This document shows positions 1-11,826 of a stretch of 64,000 nucleotides of DNA, piece by piece. The DNA is taken from positions 62,001 through 126,000 of the forward strand of contig JAGWWY010000005.1 of NCBI GenBank assembly GCA_018970145.1, given 5' to 3'. The translations under genes and the position numbers were made by a program. The notes under the pieces were generated by a model. The model ran no database searches, was not told the DNA's origin, and worked only from the letters and a program-made list of their open reading frames with translations. How positions within the stretch are numbered: position 1 is the stretch's first letter; the number at the start of each line of letters is the position of its first letter. This DNA comes from Gammaproteobacteria bacterium. Lineage in GTDB: Bacteria; Pseudomonadota; Gammaproteobacteria; Steroidobacterales; Steroidobacteraceae.

Positions 1-29
1 CGCGCAAGTGACTGGATGGCAAGGTTTTT

Positions 30-353
30 TTAAACGCTGAAGCTTTCTCCGCAACCACATTCGCCCTTGACGTTCGGGTTGCGGAACTTGAAGGCCTCGT
101 TCAGGCCCTGCTTCACGAAGTCGATCTCGGTGCCGTCGATCAACGCAAGACTTGCGGGATCGACGAGCACCTTCACGCCGCGATCCTCGAAAATAAGGTC
201 TTGAGGCTCGGTAGAGTCGGCGTAGTTGATGACGTAGGCAAAGCCCGAGCAGCCGGTTTTGCGCACCCCGAGTCGCAAACCAATACCTTGGCCGCGAGTC
301 TCGAGAAAGGTCTTCACCCGATCCGCCGCCGCGGGCGTCAAGGAGATCGTCAT
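30..353 (-). CDS. iscA: IscA-type iron-sulfur cluster assembly protein
   Basis: A 107-residue A-type carrier (HesB/IscA family) that binds an Fe-S cluster or iron and passes it to target enzymes in the cytoplasm. The three family cysteines are present: Cys35 in a TGCSGF context, and Cys99 and Cys101 in the C-terminal CGCGESF motif. The length is normal. Its start codon overlaps the stop of the upstream cysteine desulfurase gene (ATGA), so the two are translationally linked. ErpA is a paralogue with the same motifs; the desulfurase neighbour favours IscA. Only 29 bases follow the gene in the window and no terminator is visible in them. Confidence 0.9.
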   Translation of the reverse strand: MTISLTPAAADRVKTFLETRGQGIGLRLGVRKTGCSGFAYVINYADSTEPQDLIFEDRGVKVLVDPASLALIDGTEIDFVKQGLNEAFKFRNPNVKGECGCGESFSV

Positions 354-1885
354 GGTCTGGTGTCACCTCGTGAGTGCTTTGATTCTAGCGCCTCTTTTGC
401 GGCACGCCACGCATCTTCGACCCGAATCAATCGCCCGAGTTTCTCGATCGGCACCTGAAATTGCAAAGCCCACTGCGCCGGCGCACCCAGATCGGCGATT
501 TCTGGCCTGTGCCCCAGCCACTGCCGCTCAAAAGCCTGCAGCACCCGCCACAGATCGGGGCAGGTAAAGGCTCTGAAACCGACCGCTGCGATTCGGCCGT
601 GCGCATCGCACGCGAGGTAGCAGCGCACGCGCATCCCCTCGCGATAGGAGCCCGCCTCGCCGACCGCCCAGACGACGTCTGGGGCAAGCACCGCCGCGGG
701 GACCGAGTCGGCATCGCGATCGCGCAACTGCAAGACGGCGCGACGAATCACCGTGGCCGCGAGCCTCGCCTGCTCGGTGGTGTTACCGCGACCGAACGCC
801 ACCCGCAGCGTCGAGCGCGCCCACTCCACTGGCACGCCTTGAGCGCGTAAGACGTACGAGGGTTCGCCGGAGGCCGAGTCGCAAGCCGCGCCGCTGGAGA
901 CGGCGATCTCAGGCAGCGCTGCCAGCAGACTCTCCCCTTCGACGCGCTCAAACGTCACGGATACCAAGCCCGGCAAGCGCCGCTCCGGGTGATCCTCCCG
1001 GTAATCATTGAAACGCACACCCGCGAGATCCGCGAGGTTGCGCTTGAACTCATGGACGAGCGAGGCCGCCTGTTCAGCATCGCGATGTAGTCGATTGGCA
1101 GCGAGACGCGCAGCCGCAGCGAAGCCCGTAATCTGATGGGTGGCCAAGGTGCCCGGACGAAGGCCGCGCTCGTGACCGCCCCCGTAAGTCAAAGGCTCAA
1201 GCCACGGCCTCGCACGAGCTGACACATACAGCGCACCGATACCCTTCGGGCCGTACATCTTGTGTGCCGACAGCGAGAGCAGATCGATATCGAGCGCATG
1301 GACATCGAGGGGCAGCTTGCCAACAGATTGCGCCGCATCCACGTGCAGTAAGACGCCTGCCTCGCGACACAGGCGCGCGATCGCGGCAATATCCTGCACG
1401 ATGCCCGTCTCGTTGTTGGCATGCATGATCGAGACCAATTGTGTGTCGCTGCGCAACGCGCGACGTAGCGCCTCGGGATCGATGAGCCCGTCGGCCTGCG
1501 GTTCGAGCCAGGTGATCTGCCAACCGCGTTTCTGCAAGTATTTGCAGGGATCGAGCACCGCTTTGTGCTCGATACGCGAGGTGATCAGATGCCGTCCGTG
1601 ATCGCCACGCCCACGCGCGATACCGAGAATGGCGAGGTTGTCGGACTCGGTCGCACCGGAGGTGAAGATCAACTCGCGCGGATCAGCACCGATCAAGGCT
1701 GCGATGTCGCTGCGCGCTTGCTCGATGAGATCAGCTGCGAGCTTGCCAAAATAATGCGTACTCGATGAGGGATTACCGATACCCCCATCGCCCGCGAGGC
1801 ACGCGCGCATAACCTCGATCACCTCGGGATCACAGGGCGTCGTTGAGGCGTGATCGAGAAAGATCGGTGCCGACGGGGATGTCAC
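350..1885 (-). CDS. iscS: Cysteine desulfurase fused to a C-terminal IscU-like domain
   Basis: Residues 1-390 are a class V, PLP-dependent NifS/IscS desulfurase that takes sulfur from cysteine for Fe-S clusters and thiolation. The PLP lysine is Lys209 (SAHK) and the persulfide cysteine is Cys335 ([19 protein letters not shown]). The protein has 511 residues, about 110 more than IscS. The tail (about 400-500) resembles the IscU/NifU-N fold: a strand pair followed by [14 protein letters not shown], like the FKTYGCGSAIA stretch of IscU. Only Cys442 matches a scaffold ligand. The first Cys/Asp site and the late His-Cys pair look lost. The start is GTG, overlapping the trmJ stop (GTGA). No iscR, separate iscU or hscBA is adjacent. 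The catalytic call is firm; the role of the tail is inference. Confidence 0.9.
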   Translation of the reverse strand: MTSPSAPIFLDHASTTPCDPEVIEVMRACLAGDGGIGNPSSSTHYFGKLAADLIEQARSDIAALIGADPRELIFTSGATESDNLAILGIARGRGDHGRHLITSRIEHKAVLDPCKYLQKRGWQITWLEPQADGLIDPEALRRALRSDTQLVSIMHANNETGIVQDIAAIARLCREAGVLLHVDAAQSVGKLPLDVHALDIDLLSLSAHKMYGPKGIGALYVSARARPWLEPLTYGGGHERGLRPGTLATHQITGFAAAARLAANRLHRDAEQAASLVHEFKRNLADLAGVRFNDYREDHPERRLPGLVSVTFERVEGESLLAALPEIAVSSGAACDSASGEPSYVLRAQGVPVEWARSTLRVAFGRGNTTEQARLAATVIRRAVLQLRDRDADSVPAAVLAPDVVWAVGEAGSYREGMRVRCYLACDAHGRIAAVGFRAFTCPDLWRVLQAFERQWLGHRPEIADLGAPAQWALQFQVPIEKLGRLIRVEDAWRAAKEALESKHSRGDTRP

Positions 1886-2625
1886 TCGCGTGGCCCCGCG
1901 TGGCGACGTTTATTCTGCACCGCCGTGAGAATGCCGCGCATGATATTGGCCTCGTTCTGATCGAGCTCGGCACGATTGATGAAGCGGCGAATGCGCTCCA
2001 TCAAATGTTTGCCGCTCGCCGTTCGATCGCGAAAGCCGATCTCCTCTAGCACCTGCTCGAGATGCACGTACAGGCGCTGCATGTCATCGGCGGGTGCCAA
2101 CGGTACGAGACCCGGCGCGGGCTCGTGCCCGGCGCCGCGTGCGCGATACACCTCATAAGTCACCAACTGCACCGCCATCGCCAGATTCAGCGACGCGTAT
2201 TCGGGATTGGCGGGGATACGCAGCAATAAATGCGCGAGCGACAACTCGGCATTGGTCAGACCCGTGCGTTCGTTGCCGAACATCAACGCAACTGGACCTC
2301 GCCCTGATTCCTCGACGACACGCACCGCGGCGTCGCGCACATCGAGCACCCGGAAGTTTTGATCGCGATCACGCGCGGTGGTTGCCACGACGAGACCGCA
2401 GCCCGCGAGTCCATCCTCGATACGATCCACTACCCTCGCCCGCTCTAGCACATCCGTTGCACCCGAGGCGCGAGCGCTGGCTTCGCTGTGCGGAAACTCG
2501 CGCGGCCTAACGAGGACGAGTTGCGAGAGACCCATATTTTTCATGGCGCGCGCCACCGCCCCGATGTTGCCGGGGTGAGAGGTCTCGATGAGGACAACAC
2601 GGATGTCGGCGGGAGTGGGTATCAC
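1882..2625 (-). CDS. trmJ: tRNA (Cm32/Um32) 2'-O-methyltransferase TrmJ
   Basis: SPOUT-family methyltransferase that methylates the ribose at position 32 of tRNA anticodon loops using S-adenosylmethionine. The N terminus reads IRVVLIETSHPGNIGAVARA, the signature of TrmJ/TrmH proteins. The later GNERTGLTNAEL and IPANPEYASLNLAMAVQL stretches are SPOUT knot motifs. I chose the GTG at 2625, giving 247 residues against 246 in E. coli. The open frame continues upstream to 2832, but that part lies antisense to suhB and is not credible. The TrmJ-IscS-IscA order with suhB divergent echoes the E. coli suhB-trmJ-isc region. A plain 23S rRNA methyltransferase is a less likely alternative. Confidence 0.9.
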   Translation of the reverse strand: MIPTPADIRVVLIETSHPGNIGAVARAMKNMGLSQLVLVRPREFPHSEASARASGATDVLERARVVDRIEDGLAGCGLVVATTARDRDQNFRVLDVRDAAVRVVEESGRGPVALMFGNERTGLTNAELSLAHLLLRIPANPEYASLNLAMAVQLVTYEVYRARGAGHEPAPGLVPLAPADDMQRLYVHLEQVLEEIGFRDRTASGKHLMERIRRFINRAELDQNEANIMRGILTAVQNKRRHAGPRE

Positions 2626-2628
2626 GCG

Positions 2629-2637
2629 TGGTATTCT
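2629..2637 (+). promoter_or_regulatory. Extended -10 promoter candidate for suhB
   Basis: The 43-base gap between the divergent trmJ (GTG at 2625) and suhB (ATG at 2669) starts contains TGGTATTCT, a good match to an extended -10 element (TGnTATAAT). It would start transcription near 2644, giving a leader of about 25 bases. I see no convincing -35, which extended -10 promoters can do without. This is inference from sequence alone. Confidence 0.35.
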
Positions 2638-2668
2638 AGCGGCGTTTTTTCCATCGCTCTTTGCCAAC

Positions 2669-3469
2669 ATGCAGCCATTACTCAACATCGCCGTGCGCGC
2701 CGCGCGCCGTGCGGCCGAGGTCATCGTACGTAGCCTCAACCGTCTCGATTCTCTCGAAATTTCGAGTAAGAGTCGTAATGACTTCGTGACCGATGTGGAC
2801 CGAGCTGCCGAAGCGGAGATCATCGCGACCATCCGACGCGCCTACCCGGAGCACGCCTTCCTGTGCGAGGAGAGTGGCGCGATCGGCTCAAGCCCCTTCG
2901 AGTGGGTGATCGACCCGCTCGATGGCACAACGAACTTCATCCACGGCTTCCCGCAATTTTGCGTCTCGATCGCCTGCCGCGTTCGCGGACGGGTGGAGCA
3001 CGGGGTCATCTACGACCCGATGCGCCAAGAAGTCTTCACCACCTCGCGGGGCGATGGCGCGCATCTCGAGAACCGCCGCATTCGCGTGACGAATCTGCGC
3101 GGACTCGACGGCGCGCTGATTGGCACCGGCTTTCCCTACCGGGCGAATACGCAGCATCTCGATGCCTACATGGCGATGCTCAAGGACGTGATGATCGCGA
3201 GCGCAGGCGTCCGTCGCCCAGGCTCCGCGGCGCTCGATCTCGCCTATGTTGCCGCCGGGCGTACCGATGGTTTCTTCGAAATCGGTCTTGGCCCTTGGGA
3301 CACCGCTGCCGGAACGCTGCTGATCGAAGAGGCCGGTGGTCGCGTCGGCACCTTGAGCGGAGGCGACTACACGCAAGGCGGCAATATCATCGCCGGTTCG
3401 CCTAAGGTCTACGACGCGCTCGTTGCACTCTGCAAGCCGCATCTCACCGATGCGCTGCGCGAGGGTTGA
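2669..3469 (+). CDS. suhB: Inositol-1-monophosphatase SuhB
   Basis: Mg-dependent phosphatase of the IMPase family. In bacteria it hydrolyses inositol 1-phosphate and also serves in rRNA transcription antitermination. Metal ligands are visible: the CEESG acidic pair near residues 67-68, WVIDPLDGTTNF with Asp82 and Asp85, and WDTAAG with Asp211. I chose ATG 2669 (MQPLLNIAVRAAR), giving 266 residues against 267 in E. coli. The frame extends 27 codons upstream, but those overlap trmJ and do not match the family. It converges on the symporter gene with a 40-base gap. Confidence 0.93.
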   Translation: MQPLLNIAVRAARRAAEVIVRSLNRLDSLEISSKSRNDFVTDVDRAAEAEIIATIRRAYPEHAFLCEESGAIGSSPFEWVIDPLDGTTNFIHGFPQFCVSIACRVRGRVEHGVIYDPMRQEVFTTSRGDGAHLENRRIRVTNLRGLDGALIGTGFPYRANTQHLDAYMAMLKDVMIASAGVRRPGSAALDLAYVAAGRTDGFFEIGLGPWDTAAGTLLIEEAGGRVGTLSGGDYTQGGNIIAGSPKVYDALVALCKPHLTDALREG

Positions 3470-3509
3470 TCTTGAAAGAGTGACGCTCGCTGAGGAGTCA
3501 TCTCCGGAT

Positions 3510-4823
3510 TTATTCTCCGGACGACTTTCGCTCGAGACTATCCACGACAGCCGTCGTTACCATGTCCGCACCAACGTTGACCATGGTGCGAGTCATGTCG
3601 AGCAAACGGTCGGCACCGAGGATGATGCCGATACCCTCGGCCGGAACACCAAAGGTGATCAAGAGGCCTGCAATGATTGGCAGCGAGCCACCGGGGATAC
3701 CGGCAGCGGCCACCGCGCCGAGCACGGCCAGCAGCAACAGCGTGACCTGCTGGGCAAAATCGAGCTGAATCCCAAACACCTGCGCCACGAACAGAACCAC
3801 GCAACCCTCATAGAGGGCGGTACCTGCCATGTTCATGGTGGTCCCGAGCGGCAACACGAAGCCGGCCGTAGTTGGCTTCATGCCAAGATCGCCTCGCGCC
3901 GAGGCGAGTGCGGCGGGCAACGTCGCGCTGCTCGAACTCGTTGAAAACGCCGTGACGAGCACGGGTCGAATCGTGCGCCAGAACTGCAGCGGTGAATAAC
4001 GCGAGAACAGTTTCAGCCATAACGACATCGTGCCGAAGAGATGCACCAACATCACGACGAGGCAGCCGATGACGAACAGACCGAGCGCGATGAGGATGTC
4101 CCAGCCGATTTTCACCACCACACTGAAGATCATCGCGGGCACCGCATACGGCGCGATACGCAAGGCGAACTGCACGATGCCCGTCATGAGTTCGGCGACG
4201 AGCTCAAGCCCCGATTGCAGCTGCTCACGCCGGCGTCCGCCGACTCGAATGGCCGCCGCCCCCAACAAGATCGCAAACAAGATTAGCGGCAGCACTTCAC
4301 CGAGGGTGCCGCGCTGATTGCCCGTAATCGCACCGATGAGATTACGCGGCATGAACATGTCGACAACGGTCTGCAGACTCATGGGCGGCTGTTCGGCGTG
4401 GCGCTCGATCAGTTTTTCACTATCGCCACCGTACGCGCTAACCAATCGAGCTTGCGTGTCAGAATCCAGAGCGGCCCCAGGTTGCAACACGTTCATCATG
4501 ACGAGACCGAGCACGCAGGCGATCGACATGTTGAGAAAGAACAACGTGAACGTGCGCGCCGACAGTGGACCGAGACGCGCAAGATCACCGAGCTGCACGA
4601 CACCCGCCGCCAGTGAAGCAAAGACCAGCGGCATGATCACGAAGAACAGCAACCGCAGAAAGATCTGACCGAGAGGATCAAAGATCGCAACCGACAGTGC
4701 TCGCGCGCCCTCCAGTACGGGGGGCACTTCAGCACCCACGATCAACGTGAGGGCGCCCGCGAGGGCGCCCACCACAAGACCGATGAGGATACGATTGGCG
4801 AGCTTCGAGTCTGACTCAGCCAT
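3510..4823 (-). CDS. Dicarboxylate/amino acid:cation symporter (DAACS family)
   Basis: Inner-membrane secondary transporter of the SDF/GltP-DctA-GltT family, which imports glutamate, aspartate or C4-dicarboxylates with protons or sodium. The 437 residues show the family hairpin-1 serine motif TAFSTSSSSATLPAA (291-305), then PLGTTMNMAGTALYEG (325-340) with the NMxGT box, the hairpin-2 region PGGSLPIIAGLL, and the substrate-binding GADRLLDMTRTMVNVGAD helix. These cover the whole transport core, so the gene looks intact. An APC permease gene lies 9 bases upstream on the same strand, suggesting a two-gene amino-acid uptake unit. The substrate cannot be fixed from sequence; the conserved Asp and Arg of the last motif favour an acidic one. 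Confidence 0.88.
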   Translation of the reverse strand: MAESDSKLANRILIGLVVGALAGALTLIVGAEVPPVLEGARALSVAIFDPLGQIFLRLLFFVIMPLVFASLAAGVVQLGDLARLGPLSARTFTLFFLNMSIACVLGLVMMNVLQPGAALDSDTQARLVSAYGGDSEKLIERHAEQPPMSLQTVVDMFMPRNLIGAITGNQRGTLGEVLPLILFAILLGAAAIRVGGRRREQLQSGLELVAELMTGIVQFALRIAPYAVPAMIFSVVVKIGWDILIALGLFVIGCLVVMLVHLFGTMSLWLKLFSRYSPLQFWRTIRPVLVTAFSTSSSSATLPAALASARGDLGMKPTTAGFVLPLGTTMNMAGTALYEGCVVLFVAQVFGIQLDFAQQVTLLLLAVLGAVAAAGIPGGSLPIIAGLLITFGVPAEGIGIILGADRLLDMTRTMVNVGADMVTTAVVDSLERKSSGE

Positions 4824-4832
4824 GCACTTCGA

Positions 4833-6323
4833 TCACTTCTTAGCGCGCGCCAGCGGGCTGTTGCGGAATCCGTAGAGGAAGTACAGCGCCAAGCCGGCCA
4901 GTGACCAGTACACGAAGGTCAACTGCGTCGAGGGCGGCAGGGAGAAGAACAGGAAGCCGCAACCGATCAGCGCCAACGGACCGACCACCCACACGGCTGG
5001 CGTGCTGAATGGTCGATGACGATTCGGTTCACGCACGCGCAAAATCAACACGCCCACCGATACGGCGAGAAACGCGAACAGCGTGCCGCTGTTGGCGATG
5101 TCCGCGAGCACACCCACCGGGAAGAAGGCCGCAAAGACCGTCACCGCGACACCCGTGATGATCGTCACGACGTAAGGCGTGTGGAACTTCGGGTGAACTT
5201 TGGTGAGCGTATCGGCAGCGGGCAACAGACCATCACGCGCCATCACAAAGAAGATGCGAGTCTGGCCGAAGAGCATCATCAGGATGACCGACGGCAGCGC
5301 GAGGAAGGCAGCCAAACCGATCAACTGAGATACCTTGTCCCAACCCAACAACTCGAGCACGAAGGCCAGCGGCTCACGGCTACAAGCAACCGCCTGCGCG
5401 TTCTCCGGAAGTGCGCATACCGCCGCGAATTCCGGGCTGCCCGGCGAGATCGCGCGACCAGCCGCATCGAGCACCGGCTGAGCGCCGACCGAACCGATCA
5501 CACCGGCGGCGACGAGCATGTAAAAAACCGTGCAGATCGCGAGGCTACCGATCAAACCGATCGGGATGTTGCGCTGCGGATTCTCGGTTTCCTCGGCTGC
5601 GGTGGAAACGGCATCGAAGCCCACGTAAGCAAAGAAGATCGAAGCCGCAGCACCTGCGATACCAAGACCTGTTGCATCCCAGAAACCATTCGGTGCGAAC
5701 GGCTCGAAGTTGTCGCCGTTGATCACGGGTAACGCGAGGAACACGAACAGAGTCAGCGCAGCCACTTTGATGGTGACGAGCACCGCGTTGACGCTCGCGC
5801 TCTCACGCGTGCCCACGATCAACAAGGAAGTCACGAGCAACGCGATCGCCGCTGCCGGTACGTTCATCACGCCACCCGCGTACGGCCCGCGAGTGAACTC
5901 CTCGGGGATAGAGATGCCAAGACTGCGATCCATGAGCCCAACGAAATAATTGGACCACCCGACCGAGACCGCACTCGCCGCCACGGCGTATTCGAGTACG
6001 AGTGCCCAACCGACGACCCAGGCGACGACTTCGCCCATGACCGCGTAACTGTAGGTGTATGCGGAGCCAGAGACCGGCACCATCGAAGCCAGCTCGGCGT
6101 AGCAGAGCGCAGCGACCGCGCAAACGAAGCCCGCGATGATGAACGACACCATCATGCCGGGGCCGGCTTTCTGAGCAGCCTCGGCGGTCAACACGAAGAT
6201 ACCGGTGCCGATGATGGCACCGACACCCATCATGGTAAGTTGGAAGCCACCGAGGGAGCGCTTGAGGCTCCGACGCTCAGCGTTGGCCAGGATGTCGTCA
6301 AGCGGCTTGATGCGCCAGTTCAT
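4833..6323 (-). CDS. APC-family amino acid permease
   Basis: A 496-residue inner-membrane amino-acid transporter of the cationic-amino-acid-transporter-like branch of the APC superfamily (YfnA type). The N terminus has MGVGAIIGTGIFVLTA, the unwound TM1 substrate-binding motif, and about twelve further hydrophobic segments follow. The loop after the FYMLVAAGVIG helix (about residues 280-320) is long, roughly forty residues, and carries two cysteines twelve residues apart. A purine-rich GAGGGG Shine-Dalgarno lies just upstream of the ATG. It is probably co-transcribed with the downstream symporter (9-base gap). Substrate specificity is not readable here. Confidence 0.87.
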   Translation of the reverse strand: MNWRIKPLDDILANAERRSLKRSLGGFQLTMMGVGAIIGTGIFVLTAEAAQKAGPGMMVSFIIAGFVCAVAALCYAELASMVPVSGSAYTYSYAVMGEVVAWVVGWALVLEYAVAASAVSVGWSNYFVGLMDRSLGISIPEEFTRGPYAGGVMNVPAAAIALLVTSLLIVGTRESASVNAVLVTIKVAALTLFVFLALPVINGDNFEPFAPNGFWDATGLGIAGAAASIFFAYVGFDAVSTAAEETENPQRNIPIGLIGSLAICTVFYMLVAAGVIGSVGAQPVLDAAGRAISPGSPEFAAVCALPENAQAVACSREPLAFVLELLGWDKVSQLIGLAAFLALPSVILMMLFGQTRIFFVMARDGLLPAADTLTKVHPKFHTPYVVTIITGVAVTVFAAFFPVGVLADIANSGTLFAFLAVSVGVLILRVREPNRHRPFSTPAVWVVGPLALIGCGFLFFSLPPSTQLTFVYWSLAGLALYFLYGFRNSPLARAKK

Positions 6324-6388
6324 AGTCTGCCCCCCTCGGGATGTTGTGCCCGATTGTAGGGGGGCGAGGAGCCCGACCGCTACACCCT

Positions 6389-7324
6389 TCAGGGCATGTC
6401 GTCGATGGCGAGCTTCTTGCGGGTCGGGAAGAGGCTCTCGGCCGTCAAACCCAGATCCAACGCGATTGCCCCGGCGATGTAGATCGAGGAATACGTACCG
6501 ACGATCACACCGACGATAATGGCCGCTGAAAAGCCTTGTAACGCCGGACCTCCCAAGGTGTAGAGCACCACGACAACAATCAACGTCGTCACGCTGGTCA
6601 TAACGGTTCGGGACAGTGTCGAGTTGACCGACTCATCCAAAACCTCGACCGGGGTCGCGCGCTTGTTCGCCACGAAGCACTCGCGAATTCGGTCAAAAAC
6701 GACCACGGTGTCGTTGAGCGAGTAACCGATGACAGCCAATATCGCCGCCACGACGGCTAGATCGAACGGCATCTGAGTCAGCGAGAAAAATCCGAGAACC
6801 AGGATCGGATCGTGCAGAGCGGCAATGATTGCCCCGACCGAAAGCTTGAGCGTATTGAACCGTAACGCAACATAAATAAAGATCAAAATGACGGTTGCAA
6901 GCAAGGCCCAAACGGAACTGTCTCGCAACTCCTGGCCAACCTGAGGGCCGACGATATCCACTTTTGACAGTTTCACATTGGGCTCGATCGCCAAAAGTGC
7001 GCTATCAACGCGCGAGCGAATCTCAGCCGGACTCAACGAAGGCTGAGGCGGCAGCCGAATGGAAATATCGCGGGACGACCCGAAATTCTGCACCTGTGCT
7101 TCGGCAAATCCAGCAGCCTCGACGGCCGAGCGAACACGATCCAAATTCGGCTCTGAGGGAAAGTGCGCCTCCAGAGTGACGCCACCCGTGAAGTCCACCG
7201 AGAGATTCAGACCACGGAACCACAACGACAACAAAGAAATGGACACCAGCAGAATTGAAAGGCCGTACCAGACCTTTCGGGTACCCATGAACGGGAACTT
7301 GGTTTTCTTTTTGAAAAACTCCAT
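6389..7324 (-). CDS. secF: Protein translocase subunit SecF
   Basis: Inner-membrane subunit of the SecDF complex, which uses the proton-motive force to pull preproteins through SecYEG. The 311 residues show the first membrane helix, a periplasmic P1-like domain opening with LNLSVDFTGGVTLEA (family motif DFTGG), and five further helices including GYSLNDTVVVFDRIRE, the conserved TM4 motif with the functional Asp-Arg pair. It lies 23 bases downstream of secD and is last in the queA-tgt-yajC-secD-secF operon. About 65 bases separate it from the upstream APC gene. Confidence 0.96.
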   Translation of the reverse strand: MEFFKKKTKFPFMGTRKVWYGLSILLVSISLLSLWFRGLNLSVDFTGGVTLEAHFPSEPNLDRVRSAVEAAGFAEAQVQNFGSSRDISIRLPPQPSLSPAEIRSRVDSALLAIEPNVKLSKVDIVGPQVGQELRDSSVWALLATVILIFIYVALRFNTLKLSVGAIIAALHDPILVLGFFSLTQMPFDLAVVAAILAVIGYSLNDTVVVFDRIRECFVANKRATPVEVLDESVNSTLSRTVMTSVTTLIVVVVLYTLGGPALQGFSAAIIVGVIVGTYSSIYIAGAIALDLGLTAESLFPTRKKLAIDDMP

Positions 7325-7347
7325 CGATCTTCTCCCGCTCGAATCCG

Positions 7348-9216
7348 TTAGATCGGCAACGATGTCAAACGGCGGTTACCGCCGTACATCAACGTCAAAA
7401 TAGCGCGGCTACCCAAGATAGCTGTGAACATCGACGTGGCGATACCGAGACACAAGGTGACGGCGAAGCCGCGAATCGGGCCCGTGCCGAGCGCCCAGAG
7501 CACGATTCCTGCGATCAGAGTGGTGATATTGGAGTCGGCGATAGCCGAAAAAGCTTTTTCGAAGCCTCGGGCAATCGACGCTTGCGGCGTTGTGCCGTTG
7601 CGCAACTCTTCGCGGATACGCTCGTAAATGAGTACGTTAGCGTCGACCGCCATACCGACTGTGAGCACGATGCCGGCAATGCCCGGCAAGGTCAGCGCGG
7701 CCTTCAGCAACGAAAGTAGAGCCGCCAGCATCACGACGTTCGAGAAAAGCACGACGTTCGCCACGATACCGAAGACACGGTAATAGATCGCCATGAAAAT
7801 GAAGATACCGACCATGCCGTAGATGAGCGCCTTAGTACCCTTCTCGATGTTGTCCTTGCCCATCGATGGGCCGATGACACGCTCTTCGATGACGAAGATC
7901 GGCGCCGCAAGAGCGCCCGCTCGCAATAACAGTGCTAGCTCTTTCGCTTCGTTGGTGCCAAGACCGGTGATCTGGAAATTATTCGAGAAGACACCCTGAA
8001 TGGTCGCCGTGTTGATGACCTTTTCTTCCTTGATGTCGCGAACAATCTTCTCTCCAGCCACCTCGACTTCTTCACGACGCTGCTCGATAAATACGACTGC
8101 CATCGGCTTACCGAGGTTCGCGCGCGTCGTGCGCAGCATCTCCTCGCCACCGCCGCTATCGAGCTTCACGGACACACCCGGTCCCGAGTCGGTCGCGGCT
8201 GTCACGGCATCAACCAACTGATCGCCGGTAACGATGATGTCGCGTTTCAACAGCGTCGGCTGACCATCCCGGGTTTCGTAAAGCTTCGACCCGATCGGCG
8301 CACGGCCGCGCTGCACCGCGTCCGACACGCTGTTTTGGGTATCGACCAAGCGGAACTCCAAGGTCGCCACTTTGCCGAGGATATCTTTGACCTCGGCGGA
8401 GTTCTGCACGCCCGGCAACTGCACGGCGATACGATCGATACCTTGACGCTGCACGACCGGCTCGGAGACACCGAGCTCGTTGACACGATTGCGAATCGTC
8501 GTCAGGTTCTGCGAGATGGCGTAATCCTGACGTTCCTTGATTTTCGCCGCATCCAGGACCACCTCGAGAGCGGGCCCAGTTGCTGTATTGACCTGCTTGA
8601 CGGTCAAATCGGGCAGAATGCGACGCATCACCTCACGAGCAGCGTCCGTCTTTCCACCCTCGGGAAGTATCACGCGAACGCCATTCGGCTTCACACTATC
8701 TTCGGTCACCTGCTGAACATCGGAAAAGGCCACATCCGCGTCCGATAGCGCGCGGCGCAGATCCTGTTCATAGACCTCGAGCAGTTGATTGACGGCACCA
8801 TCGACATCCACTTGGTAAAGCAGATACAGACCACCGCGCAGATCGAGACCAAGGGGCATGGGTCGCAAGCCGAGATTGCGCAACCAGTCGGGCGCGCGCG
8901 AGGCAAACGACAGCGCGGTGACATAATCCTTCGCCAGTTCGTCATTGACGATGTCACGTGCTTTCAGCTGTTCCGGGACTTCGCCAAAGTGGAGCATCAG
9001 CCGACCATCGTCGATGTAGCTGCGCGCCACGGTCACGCCTTTCCCGCGCAACAGAGTCTCGACCGACGCGCGGCTTTCTTCGGAGATAGCCTCACGATCC
9101 TTGCGCGCCACCTGCAACGCAGCGTCTTCGCCAAACACGTTCGGCAACGCGAAAAGGCCGGCCAAGATCAGAACGATCGCGACGATCGTGTACTTCCAGC
9201 GCGGGAATTCAAGCAT
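7348..9216 (-). CDS. secD: Protein translocase subunit SecD
   Basis: The large subunit of SecDF, 622 residues, close to the usual proteobacterial length. TM1 is followed by the LPNVFGED motif, then the periplasmic P1 head and base domains with GLDLRGGLYLLYQVD (the DLRGG motif). Five C-terminal helices carry GIAGIVLTVGMAVDANVLIYERIREE, with the conserved TM4 Asp used for proton transfer. Its ATG follows the yajC stop by 3 bases. Neighbours yajC and secF make the assignment secure. Confidence 0.97.
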   Translation of the reverse strand: MLEFPRWKYTIVAIVLILAGLFALPNVFGEDAALQVARKDREAISEESRASVETLLRGKGVTVARSYIDDGRLMLHFGEVPEQLKARDIVNDELAKDYVTALSFASRAPDWLRNLGLRPMPLGLDLRGGLYLLYQVDVDGAVNQLLEVYEQDLRRALSDADVAFSDVQQVTEDSVKPNGVRVILPEGGKTDAAREVMRRILPDLTVKQVNTATGPALEVVLDAAKIKERQDYAISQNLTTIRNRVNELGVSEPVVQRQGIDRIAVQLPGVQNSAEVKDILGKVATLEFRLVDTQNSVSDAVQRGRAPIGSKLYETRDGQPTLLKRDIIVTGDQLVDAVTAATDSGPGVSVKLDSGGGEEMLRTTRANLGKPMAVVFIEQRREEVEVAGEKIVRDIKEEKVINTATIQGVFSNNFQITGLGTNEAKELALLLRAGALAAPIFVIEERVIGPSMGKDNIEKGTKALIYGMVGIFIFMAIYYRVFGIVANVVLFSNVVMLAALLSLLKAALTLPGIAGIVLTVGMAVDANVLIYERIREELRNGTTPQASIARGFEKAFSAIADSNITTLIAGIVLWALGTGPIRGFAVTLCLGIATSMFTAILGSRAILTLMYGGNRRLTSLPI

Positions 9217-9219
9217 GAC

Positions 9220-9549
9220 TTAACCGCCCTTCAACGTGCCCTTCGGCACCAGTGAGCTCACTTGGAACTTCTGCACCTTGATGTGGACGTCCTTGGCGAT
9301 TTCAAGCGTGACGAAGCCGTCGCTGACCTCGACGATCTTGCCGACGATACCGCCGGCCGTCAGAACCTCATCACCCGCAGCGAGCTTGCCGAGCATCGCC
9401 TGATGCTCCTTCGCTTTCTTTTGCTGCGGACGGATCAACAGGAAGTAAAAAATGACGATGAAGAGCACCATCATCAACAAAGGGGCGAGCTGGCCGCCGG
9501 GAGCCGCACCACCCGCTTGGGCATAGGCTTCGGGGATCAATCCGTTCAT
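9220..9549 (-). CDS. yajC: Sec translocon accessory subunit YajC
   Basis: Small single-span inner-membrane protein (109 residues) that associates with SecDF and SecYEG. One hydrophobic helix (about 22-42, LLMMVLFIVIFYFLLIRPQQ) ends in the RPQQKKAKEH motif typical of YajC. The soluble tail contains the family GDEVLTAGGIVGKI segment. It lies between tgt and secD, its standard place, and is translationally close to secD. Confidence 0.95.
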   Translation of the reverse strand: MNGLIPEAYAQAGGAAPGGQLAPLLMMVLFIVIFYFLLIRPQQKKAKEHQAMLGKLAAGDEVLTAGGIVGKIVEVSDGFVTLEIAKDVHIKVQKFQVSSLVPKGTLKGG

Positions 9550-9591
9550 GTTCGTCTCCTGTCCTGCAAAGGCGGCGAAAAAGGCCGCGAA

Positions 9592-11798
<2,207 letters not shown>

Positions 11799-11826
11799 GT
11801 TAGGCAAGCGCGGCCTCGCTTTCACG

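Noticed and set aside
3500-3522. Possible terminator between suhB and the symporter gene
   Set aside because: TCCGGA occurs twice but is itself palindromic, the stem is short and no T-run follows in either direction.
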